NCBI RefSeq assembly: GCF_004022705.2
Contig: NZ_RZOY02000006.1
Location: forward strand, 30,846-94,845
DNA from: Mesorhizobium sp. M2D.F.Ca.ET.226.01.1.1
Lineage (GTDB): Bacteria > Pseudomonadota > Alphaproteobacteria > Rhizobiales > Rhizobiaceae
Direction of reading: 5' to 3'
Length of the DNA stretch: 64,000 bases
Part shown: positions 58,228 to 64,000 of the stretch, in pieces
Layout of the letters: every line of letters starts with the position of its first letter
Numbering within the stretch: position 1 is the stretch's first letter
Notes under the pieces: model-generated
Databases searched by the model: none
What the model was told of the DNA's origin: nothing
The model's input: only the letters and a program-made list of their open reading frames with translations
Program-made: the position numbers and the translations under genes

Positions 58228-58309
58228 TCGGCTTATTGCGCATTCCAGTTTCGAGCGCAAGGGGGATCTTTGAAAAATCGAGCCTACATCCCCGCTCCCA
58301 GGCTCGACG

Positions 58310-58765
58310 CTAGGTCCCGACTGGGGGATGCCGCAGCCTTGCGAGCAGCGCCGCCAGCGCCTTGAGCTCTTCGGCTGACAGCCTGTCGCCCATCAGCTCG
58401 GCGATCGAGGTGCCATAGACGGCCCAGATGCGGCGGCGCATGTCCCGGCCGTTCGGCGTGATGCGCACCGTCTGGCCCCGGCCGTCATCCGAGACCGGCA
58501 ACTTTTCCACCAGGCCTTCCGCTTCGAGCCGGGCTAGCAGCCTTGAGACGCCGTACTGCGCCAGGAGAACACGGTCGATCAGCTCGAAGGGACGCAGTCC
58601 GCTCTCGCCCGCCTCCGCAAGCTCGTGCAGCACGTCATACCAGGCGAGCGGCGGCAGGCCGCCGGCCTTCAAGGCATCTTCGGTCTTTTCAACCAGCTGG
58701 CGCGAGACGCGCATGAGGCGCGCCCATGCGCTGACGGCTTCGGGTGATGGGGATCTTTTCGTCAT
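58310..58765 (-). CDS. MarR-family transcriptional regulator
   Basis: The 151-residue protein has a MarR winged-helix core: LPPLAWYDVLHELAEAGESG, then LRPFELIDRVLLAQYGVSRL and the wing region VEKLPVSDDGRGQTVRITPNG. It is divergent from the Rieske/GST genes across 95 bases that contain three GATGCAAWTGCATY palindromes. Repression of both directions with relief by a small phenolic or electrophile would be typical for the family, but the ligand is unknown. ATG 58765 is used; a TTG two codons upstream is possible. Confidence 0.92.
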   Translation of the reverse strand: MTKRSPSPEAVSAWARLMRVSRQLVEKTEDALKAGGLPPLAWYDVLHELAEAGESGLRPFELIDRVLLAQYGVSRLLARLEAEGLVEKLPVSDDGRGQTVRITPNGRDMRRRIWAVYGTSIAELMGDRLSAEELKALAALLARLRHPPVGT

Positions 58766-58784
58766 CGGCAAAGCCTACAAGGTA

Positions 58785-58845
58785 GATGCAATTGCATCAA
58801 GCTTGACGATCGATGCAAATGCATCTATGTAGATGCAAATGCATT
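58785..58845. promoter_or_regulatory. Three tandem MarR operator palindromes
   Basis: GATGCAATTGCATC (58785-58798, a perfect 14-mer palindrome), GATGCAAATGCATC (58812-58825) and GATGCAAATGCATT (58832-58845) lie in the marR/Rieske divergent gap. The last ends 5 bases before the GGAGG (58851-58855) of the Rieske gene. The near-identical sequence makes them strong candidates for binding by the adjacent MarR protein. Confidence 0.85.
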
Positions 58846-58860
58846 TATATGGAGGCACTC

Positions 58861-59166
58861 ATGAAACATGAAATCTGCAAGATCGCCGATGTCCCGCAAA
58901 CCGGCAGCCTGATCGCGCCTTTCTTCGGCCGCGAGGTGCATGTCTGGCGCAGTGGCGAGCGCATCCGCGCCGCGGCCAATGTCTGCCTCCATTTCGGCGG
59001 ACCGCTGGACTGCAAGGACGGCTCACTTGTGTGCCAATGGCACGGCGCGAAATTCGACATGGAAAGCGGCGAGCGTCTCGAAGGACCGGCGCCGAAGGGC
59101 TCGCGCCTGATGTTTTTGTCGACCCGCGTCGAAGATGGCGCGCTCAATTATGTCTGGGGAGAATGA
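58861..59166 (+). CDS. Rieske [2Fe-2S] ferredoxin-like protein
   Basis: The 101-residue protein carries the Rieske ligands CLHFGGPL (Cys-x-His) and CQWHGAKF (Cys-x2-His), separated by 16 residues. It is a stand-alone soluble ferredoxin without signal peptide, of the type that feeds oxygenases. ATG 58861 has GGAGG 5-9 bases upstream. The glutathione transferase starts one base after its stop, so the two form an operon under the MarR operators. Confidence 0.93.
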   Translation: MKHEICKIADVPQTGSLIAPFFGREVHVWRSGERIRAAANVCLHFGGPLDCKDGSLVCQWHGAKFDMESGERLEGPAPKGSRLMFLSTRVEDGALNYVWGE

Positions 59167-59167
59167 G

Positions 59168-59887
59168 ATGACCACAAGGCTCACCCTCGTCAGCCATCAC
59201 CTCTGCCCCTACGTCCAGCGCGCCGCGATCGCGCTTGCCGAGAAAGCTGTTCCGTTCGAGCGGGTCAACGTCGACCTTGCCGACAAGCCTGATTGGTTCA
59301 GGGCCATCTCACCGCTCGGCAAGGTGCCCTTGCTTCGCGTCCGGCATGACAATGCCGACGAAGTGATTTTCGAATCCGCCGTCATCCTCGAATTCCTCGA
59401 GGAAACCGAGGCCAATTCCTTGCACCCTGCCGATCCGCTGGAGCGGGCAAGACATCGTGCCTGGATCGAATTCGGCTCGGCCATCCTCAATGCCATAGGC
59501 CGCTTCTACTCCGCCGCTGACGAAGCTGCTTTCCTCCATGAGAGCAAAGGTTTGTCCGGCATGTTCGCGCGCGTGGAAGCGGAACTTGCAGCCGGGCAAA
59601 ATGGCCCGTGGTTTGCCGGCGGGCGCTTCTCGCTAGTCGATGCCGTCTACGGGCCGATCTTCCGCTATTTCGACACCTTCGACCGTATCGGCGATTTCGG
59701 CATTCTCGACGGCAAGCCCCTCGTCCGCGCCTGGCGCCAAGCGTTGAGCAAGCGGCAATCGATCGCGGAGGCGGTCGGCGCGGAGTATCCGCAGCGGTTG
59801 CATGCCTTCCTGCGGACGAGGAGATCTTATCTGTCCGAGGTCATCCGGCTTCAGGCCATTGCAACTCCGCAAGCCCGATCCGCCTGA
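59168..59887 (+). CDS. Glutathione S-transferase, Cys-type (omega-like)
   Basis: The 239-residue protein has an N-terminal thioredoxin-like domain with SHHLCPYVQRAAIAL (catalytic-type Cys13) and the glutathione-site segments PLGKVPLL and FESAVILEFLEE. An alpha-helical C-terminal domain contains GGRFSLVDAVYGPIF. CPY-type enzymes act as thioltransferases or reductive deglutathionylases rather than classic conjugators. ATG 59168 follows the Rieske stop by one base. The last 47 bases overlap the convergent FAD monooxygenase gene. Confidence 0.93.
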   Translation: MTTRLTLVSHHLCPYVQRAAIALAEKAVPFERVNVDLADKPDWFRAISPLGKVPLLRVRHDNADEVIFESAVILEFLEETEANSLHPADPLERARHRAWIEFGSAILNAIGRFYSAADEAAFLHESKGLSGMFARVEAELAAGQNGPWFAGGRFSLVDAVYGPIFRYFDTFDRIGDFGILDGKPLVRAWRQALSKRQSIAEAVGAEYPQRLHAFLRTRRSYLSEVIRLQAIATPQARSA

Positions 59888-61070
59888 ACGGGTCGATCAC
59901 GGTTCCGGCGACCATGGCCGCAAGGAATTGCGGCCCCGGCGGAATTCTGGCCAGCGCGGCCACCATGCGGTCGCGGACAAAGGGCAAGGTCACCGAGTCC
60001 GACTGGTAGAACGGTGTCAGCGACGACGACAGCGCCTGGAAGACGCGCACATGCCAGCGGCGTGCGCGCACGTAAATCTCCAGCGCTTGATCGACGCCGT
60101 TCGCTTTTGCCAATGCGTGGCTGAGCGCCGCCGCGTCGAGCAGCGCCATGTTAGCGCCCTGCCCGAGTTGCGGGCTGGTCGAGTGCGCGGCATCACCGAT
60201 GACGGCAAGCCGCCGGCCGGCGGGCAGCGTCATCGTGTGGTGACCGTAGCGAGCGAGCGAAAGCTGCTCGAAATTGTCGATCTGGCTGGTGAAAGCCTCA
60301 CATTGCGGCCACACCGAAACCACCGCCGCCTTCCACGCCTCCAACCCCTTGGCCATTACCCGTTCGGCATCGGCCGGCTTGAGGCTCCAGAAGAAGGCGG
60401 CCATGTCTTGCGCGCCAGGCTCCGGCCGGCCGATGGGCAGCACGCCGACCATGATGCTTGCCTTGTCGTAGCGCTGCAGCAGCGCGCTTTTGTCGAAGCC
60501 GTCACGCCAGGCCAGCGACGCCCAGAATGCCCCATAGGCGAGCGGCCGCGGCATGGCGGCATCGCCGAGATATTGCCGCAGTTTCGAGCGCGCGCCGCTG
60601 GCATCGATGATGAGGTCGAATGGCCCGAGCCGTTTGCCGTTGCCGCAGACGAGCGTCGCCCGCTCGCCGGTCTCCAGCGTCTCGACCTCGACATTGGTTT
60701 CGATGGCGATCGCTGAGCGCAAGGCAGCGCGGTAGAGCACCCCGAACAGCGCTGCGCGGTGCACGGCGAGGCCGAAGCGGCGGCCGCGCCGCGCGTCGTA
60801 GCGGACTTCGAGCACGGTTCGCCCGCTCCTGGCATCGGTGCCATGCAGCCGCTCGATGCGGCTGCCCAGCGAGAGCATCTCGTCGAGCAGTCCGAGATCG
60901 GCGAGCACGGTCAGTCCGGTTGGCTGCAGGATGAGGCCGGAGCCGACGGGCTTCGGCTCATCGAAGCGCTCGAATATGGTGACCTTGTGCCCCGCCCGCT
61001 TGAGATAGAGCGCGGCCGCCAATCCGGCCGGCCCGGCGCCCGCAATCGCGATGTCGTGGAATTTGCTCAT
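59841..61070 (-). CDS. FAD-dependent monooxygenase (aromatic hydroxylase type)
   Basis: The 409-residue flavoprotein starts with the dinucleotide-binding motif IAGAGPAGLAAALYLKRAG. It has the SGLILQPTGLTVLADLGLLD region and the second FAD motif VIGDAAHSTSPQLGQGANMA, as in p-hydroxybenzoate/salicylate hydroxylase-type enzymes. ATG 61070 is chosen; 14 codons upstream are not conserved. It converges on, and overlaps, the GST gene. Neighbouring Rieske, GST and quinone-reductase genes suggest handling of aromatic or electrophilic compounds, but the substrate is unknown. Confidence 0.9.
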   Translation of the reverse strand: MSKFHDIAIAGAGPAGLAAALYLKRAGHKVTIFERFDEPKPVGSGLILQPTGLTVLADLGLLDEMLSLGSRIERLHGTDARSGRTVLEVRYDARRGRRFGLAVHRAALFGVLYRAALRSAIAIETNVEVETLETGERATLVCGNGKRLGPFDLIIDASGARSKLRQYLGDAAMPRPLAYGAFWASLAWRDGFDKSALLQRYDKASIMVGVLPIGRPEPGAQDMAAFFWSLKPADAERVMAKGLEAWKAAVVSVWPQCEAFTSQIDNFEQLSLARYGHHTMTLPAGRRLAVIGDAAHSTSPQLGQGANMALLDAAALSHALAKANGVDQALEIYVRARRWHVRVFQALSSSLTPFYQSDSVTLPFVRDRMVAALARIPPGPQFLAAMVAGTVIDPFRRIGLAELQWPEAG

Positions 61071-61145
61071 TGCCCGCCCAAGCCAAGCCGGCCGGACAAT
61101 CTCCCAACACACCAGTCAAATCAAGTTGGCGCTTTGGCGCGCCCC

Positions 61146-61556
61146 TCAGGTTTGGGCTGCGTCGAAGGCGGCACGTGCCTCGCGCACGGCGTCATGGTTG
61201 AGCTCGGCCCATTGGACCAGCATCTGCAGGGGCGCAAACATGGATCGTCCGAGATCGGTCAAGCTGTATTCCACACTCGGCGGCTTGGTCGGGAAAACTT
61301 CGCGGTGTACATAGCCGTCGCGCTGCAGGTCGTAGAGCGTCTGCGTCAGCATGCGTTGCGAGATGTCGGGAACCAGCCGGCGCAGCTCGCCGAAGCGATA
61401 GGGCTTCTCGGCCAGCGCCATGACCAGCAATGGGCTCCATTTGCCGTTGATGCCGCTGATGACGTCGCGAACCGGGCAATCGGCGAAGTTGGCGCCGTCC
61501 GTCATGGCCTTGTAGATCTCGATCTTCGATTTGAGATTGACGATCTTGCCGTCCAT
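61146..61556 (-). CDS. HxlR-family transcriptional regulator
   Basis: The 136-residue protein has the HxlR core: [40 protein letters not shown] and [20 protein letters not shown]. The Cys in DCPVRD is at the position used for redox or quinone sensing in related regulators such as QorR and YodB. It is divergent from a qorB-like gene, the same arrangement as E. coli ytfH/ytfG. ATG 61556 is clear. Confidence 0.92.
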   Translation of the reverse strand: MDGKIVNLKSKIEIYKAMTDGANFADCPVRDVISGINGKWSPLLVMALAEKPYRFGELRRLVPDISQRMLTQTLYDLQRDGYVHREVFPTKPPSVEYSLTDLGRSMFAPLQMLVQWAELNHDAVREARAAFDAAQT

Positions 61557-61633
61557 CGGTGGTTCCCTCGCCGTGCCTACCTCCCGAAAAAATGCCTTCT
61601 TTACGGACCCCGATCAATTCCTATTTTAGAGCT

Positions 61634-61650
61634 GGTCTCTTTTTGAGACC
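61634..61650. promoter_or_regulatory. Likely HxlR operator
   Basis: GGTCTC-TTTTT-GAGACC is a perfect 6-5-6 inverted repeat midway between hxlR and qorB, 43 bases upstream of the qorB start. The spacing and symmetry suit a winged-helix dimer overlapping a promoter. Confidence 0.6.
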
Positions 61651-61692
61651 GCCATTTGACCCGCCTTCGACGCAAGTTTCAAGGACCCTCCC

Positions 61693-62586
61693 ATGACCGA
61701 AACCCTCCTCGTCACCGGCGCTTCCGGCCAGCTTGGCCGAGCCGTCATCAATCACTTGCTGGACGCGCAAAAGGTCCCGCCGGCGAGCATCATCGCCGCC
61801 ACTCGCAACCCCGAGAACCTCGCCGATCTCGCAGCACGCGGCGTCACCGTCAGGGCCGTCGATTTCAACGACGGGGCCTCGCTGGAGAAGGCATTCGAAG
61901 GCGCCGACCGGGTGCTGATCATCTCGACCGGCGACCTCGACCTCAAGACGGGCCGGCGCCTGAAGCAGCATGAGACGGCGGTGGCTGCGGCCAAGGCGGC
62001 AGGCGTTTCGCATCTGCTCTACACCTCGATGCCCAATCCCGAGCCCGGCTCGCCGGTGTTGTTTGCCGGCGATCACTACGGCACCGAGCAGGCCATCAAG
62101 GCGAGCGGCATTCCTTACACCATCTTCCGCAACGGCTGGTACCAGGAGAACCTGTTCATGGCGCTGCCGCACGCCATTTCGTCGGGCAAGTGGTACACGT
62201 CGGCCGCCGACGGGCGCGTCGCCCACGGCGCGCGCGACGATATGGCGGCCGCCATCGCCGCCGGCCTCGCATCCGGCTCCAAGGAAAGCCACATCTACAC
62301 GCTGACCGGCCCGCAGGCCTACACCACGAACGAAATTGCAGCGCTGGTAAGCGAGGTGACCGGCAAGCCGCTGGAGGTCATCCAACTGCCGGACGAGGCG
62401 CTGACCGAAGGCGTCAAGGCGGCGGGCCTTCCTGAGGATTTCGCCCGCATCATAGTCTCTTTCGATGTCAACACCCGGGCCGGCCGCATAGGCGAGGTGA
62501 CCGATACCGTAGAAAAACTCTCGGGCCGCACGCCGCGGACGCTGAGGCAGTTCCTCGAAGCGAACAAGGCTGCCCTGCTCGGCTGA
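61693..62586 (+). CDS. QorB/YtfG-like NAD(P)H:quinone oxidoreductase (NmrA-type SDR)
   Basis: The 297-residue protein has the NAD(P) motif TGASGQLGRAVINHLL, the segment HLLYTSMPNPEPGSP, and IFRNGWYQENLFMALPHAI. These align with E. coli YtfG (QorB), an atypical SDR that reduces quinones with NADPH. It is divergent from an HxlR regulator with a palindrome between them, which supports quinone- or electrophile-inducible control. Confidence 0.9.
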   Translation: MTETLLVTGASGQLGRAVINHLLDAQKVPPASIIAATRNPENLADLAARGVTVRAVDFNDGASLEKAFEGADRVLIISTGDLDLKTGRRLKQHETAVAAAKAAGVSHLLYTSMPNPEPGSPVLFAGDHYGTEQAIKASGIPYTIFRNGWYQENLFMALPHAISSGKWYTSAADGRVAHGARDDMAAAIAAGLASGSKESHIYTLTGPQAYTTNEIAALVSEVTGKPLEVIQLPDEALTEGVKAAGLPEDFARIIVSFDVNTRAGRIGEVTDTVEKLSGRTPRTLRQFLEANKAALLG

Positions 62587-62625
62587 AGCCTGGCGCGCCC
62601 GGGGAAACTGTTCCCCCGGCGCGCT

Positions 62626-63666
62626 TCACTTCGACGTCTTCAGCAATCCAAGCTGGACCAGGCTTTCACCCGTCGCGACCAGCGCATCCTCGCGCGACCG
62701 CGGCGTCCAGCCAAGCAGGCGCATGGCCTTGGCGCTCGTCGCGTTCCGCGGCTTGCCCAGTTCCGTCACGATCTGGGCCGCCTGCCCGTCGAACAGGCCG
62801 ACGATCCTGACCAGCCAGTCCGGCAGCACTCTCGTGGTGATGCGGGATCCTGCATTGCCAAGCCGCGCCTTCAGCGTCCGTGCGATCTCAAGCATCGTCA
62901 TGAAATCGCCGCTGATGGCCAGGAACCGCTCGCCCTTAGCGGCAGGATTGGTCATGGCGCGCAGATGCAGGTCCGCGACGTCGCGCGCATCGACCACGCC
63001 GAACACCATGCGCGGCAGACCCGGCATCTCGCCGTCCATGAGCCGCCTGATGAAATCGGTCGACGTCGAATGATCCGGCCCCAGAACCGGCCCGAAGATG
63101 CCGACCGGATTGACCACCGCCAGTTCGAGTGACCCGCCTTTGGCGGCGATGAAATCCCACGCCGCCCGCTCGGCAAGCGTCTTCGATTTCACATAGGCGC
63201 TGACCTTCTGGGACAGGTCGGTCCAGTTCTCTTCCGTGAACGGATGGCCGGCAACCGGTGTCTGGCCGTAGCCGATGGCGGCGAAGGACGAAGTGAGCAC
63301 CACCCGCTCGGCGCCCGCATCGCGCGCGGCGCGCAGCACCCGCAACGCCCCTTCCCTGGCTGGGACGATCAGGTCGTCTTCATGCTTCGGCACGCCGGGC
63401 GGAAAGGGAGAAGCGACGTGAAGAACGTACCGGCACCCGGCGGCCGCTTCGGGCCAGCCTTTGTCGCTCATGAGATCGGCATGGGCGAAGGAAAGCGCCT
63501 CACCCGGCTCGGCGCCGCCGACCTTCAGCATGGCGAGCACATCGGCTTCGCGCCTGGCGGAGCGCACCGTGGTGCGCACACGGTAGCCGGCGTTCAGAAG
63601 CGCCAGGATACAATGAGCGCCAAGGAAGCCGGAGCCGCCGGTCACAAGCACCAATTCGCCGCTCAT
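62626..63666 (-). CDS. Extended SDR (dihydroflavonol-reductase-like NAD-dependent epimerase/dehydratase)
   Basis: The 346-residue protein has VTGGSGFLGAHCILALLNAG, the DLMSDKGWPEAAAGCRYVLH region, catalytic Ser in LTSSFAAIGYG and the YVKSKTLAE Tyr/Lys pair. This is the aldehyde/dihydroflavonol reductase-like branch of extended SDRs. ATG 63666 is supported by AAGGAGG 6-12 bases upstream. The substrate is unknown. It is convergent with the qorB-like gene. Confidence 0.9.
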   Translation of the reverse strand: MSGELVLVTGGSGFLGAHCILALLNAGYRVRTTVRSARREADVLAMLKVGGAEPGEALSFAHADLMSDKGWPEAAAGCRYVLHVASPFPPGVPKHEDDLIVPAREGALRVLRAARDAGAERVVLTSSFAAIGYGQTPVAGHPFTEENWTDLSQKVSAYVKSKTLAERAAWDFIAAKGGSLELAVVNPVGIFGPVLGPDHSTSTDFIRRLMDGEMPGLPRMVFGVVDARDVADLHLRAMTNPAAKGERFLAISGDFMTMLEIARTLKARLGNAGSRITTRVLPDWLVRIVGLFDGQAAQIVTELGKPRNATSAKAMRLLGWTPRSREDALVATGESLVQLGLLKTSK

Positions 63667-63681
63667 GCCCGCCTCCTTCAA

Positions 63682-63729
63682 GCGCAATTCGGGAATGGCG
63701 CGACCCGTTTTCCGTCTGGAATTGCGTAA
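63682..63729 (+). repeat. Dispersed GCAATTCC...GGAATTGC palindromic repeat, copy 3
   Basis: GCGCAATTCGGGAATGG at the left and CCGTCTGGAATTGCGTAA at the right match the copies at 5104 and 11931. It lies immediately upstream of the SDR gene, between it and kup. Confidence 0.75.
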
Positions 63730-63758
63730 CGTCGAACCAGCCTACGCGGCGCAGTCTT

Positions 63759-64000
63759 TCAGATCGCGACCTGCGTGCCAATCTCCACCACGCGTCCGGT
63801 CGGGATCTGGAAATACTCCGTCGCATCCGCTGCCGTCTTCGCCAGGCCGATGAACAGCCGGTCCTGCCAGATCGGCATGCCGGAATTGGGCGAGGCTTTC
63901 AGCGACCGGCGCGACAGGAAGAAGGACGTCGTCATGATGTCGAACTTCCAGCCCTGCTTGCGGCAGATCGCCAGAGCGCGCGGGATGTTGGGCTGCTCCA
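63759..64000 (-). CDS. kup: Low-affinity potassium transporter Kup, C-terminal part only
   Basis: The window ends inside this gene. The visible 79 residues ([20 protein letters not shown], then [20 protein letters not shown], ending EIGTQVAI) are the soluble C-terminal tail typical of rhizobial Kup proton/K+ symporters. Most of the gene, including all membrane helices, is beyond 64000. Confidence 0.88.
   Translation of the reverse strand, partial: EQPNIPRALAICRKQGWKFDIMTTSFFLSRRSLKASPNSGMPIWQDRLFIGLAKTAADATEYFQIPTGRVVEIGTQVAI

Overview
The window is GC-rich, gene-dense chromosomal DNA from an alphaproteobacterium of the order Hyphomicrobiales (Rhizobiales), most likely Mesorhizobium or a close relative. 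This is inferred from gene order (nuoA-N, birA, rnj, mce, proS, lolCD), a short proline-tRNA ligase, a NuoE with a helix-hairpin-helix tail, BA14K and DUF1467 proteins, and dispersed palindromic repeats whose translated form (ISPLEGEMSGRTERGA) is typical of Mesorhizobium proteins. No insertion sequence, prophage or CRISPR array was seen.

Layout. 1-5.5 kb: the 3' part of ppc, tRNA-Leu(GAG), lipB, an unusual SRPBCC/M50-protease fusion, and a sparse region with a 28-residue membrane peptide, hairpins and a probably frameshifted small gene. 5.5-28.7 kb: a minus-strand block with the whole complex I operon (nuoA to nuoN plus an extra helix-hairpin-helix gene), then birA, rnj, mce, a DUF1467 gene, proS, lolC and lolD; a small-RNA-like locus lies between proS and the DUF1467 gene. 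29.1-30.3 kb: a YcaQ-type DNA glycosylase gene. 30.3-46.6 kb: an aerobic cobalamin cluster behind a canonical promoter and a cobalamin riboswitch (DUF1636, cobW, cobN, G, H, I, J, K, L, E, M, A, B, cobV, cobU-type cobT), tightly coupled by stop/start overlaps, with cobK reversed inside it. 46.7-55.2 kb: a small secreted protein, tRNA-Lys(CTT), a PhzF protein, a MacA/MacB-like export system, an Lrp-type regulator divergent from ACC deaminase (acdS), a Nudix-like protein and an endonuclease/exonuclease/phosphatase-family protein. 55.2-64 kb: a BA14K gene behind a perfect EcfG-type stress promoter, a PilZ protein, ilvC with a TetR regulator, a MarR regulator divergent from a Rieske ferredoxin and a glutathione transferase, an FAD monooxygenase, a divergent HxlR/qorB pair, an extended SDR, and the 3' end of kup.

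How it works together. The nuo block makes NADH:quinone oxidoreductase. The cob block turns uroporphyrinogen III towards hydrogenobyrinic acid a,c-diamide, supplies the CobN cobaltochelatase subunit, and contributes lower-ligand activation (CobU) and final assembly (CobV). cobF, the other chelatase subunits, cobO, cobQ, cobC/D and cobP are not here and must lie elsewhere.

The most striking feature is a set of REP-like double-hairpin doublets inserted in frame inside cob genes: twice in cobN, once in cobG, once in cobE. The cobN and cobG copies are nearly the same element in opposite orientations, yet encode the same terminal peptides because the element ends are palindromic. Other notable items are two mutually exclusive hairpins that place the first cob ribosome binding site in a loop behind the riboswitch, divergent cobK and cobL start codons that overlap, and several clean operator palindromes beside TetR, MarR and HxlR genes.
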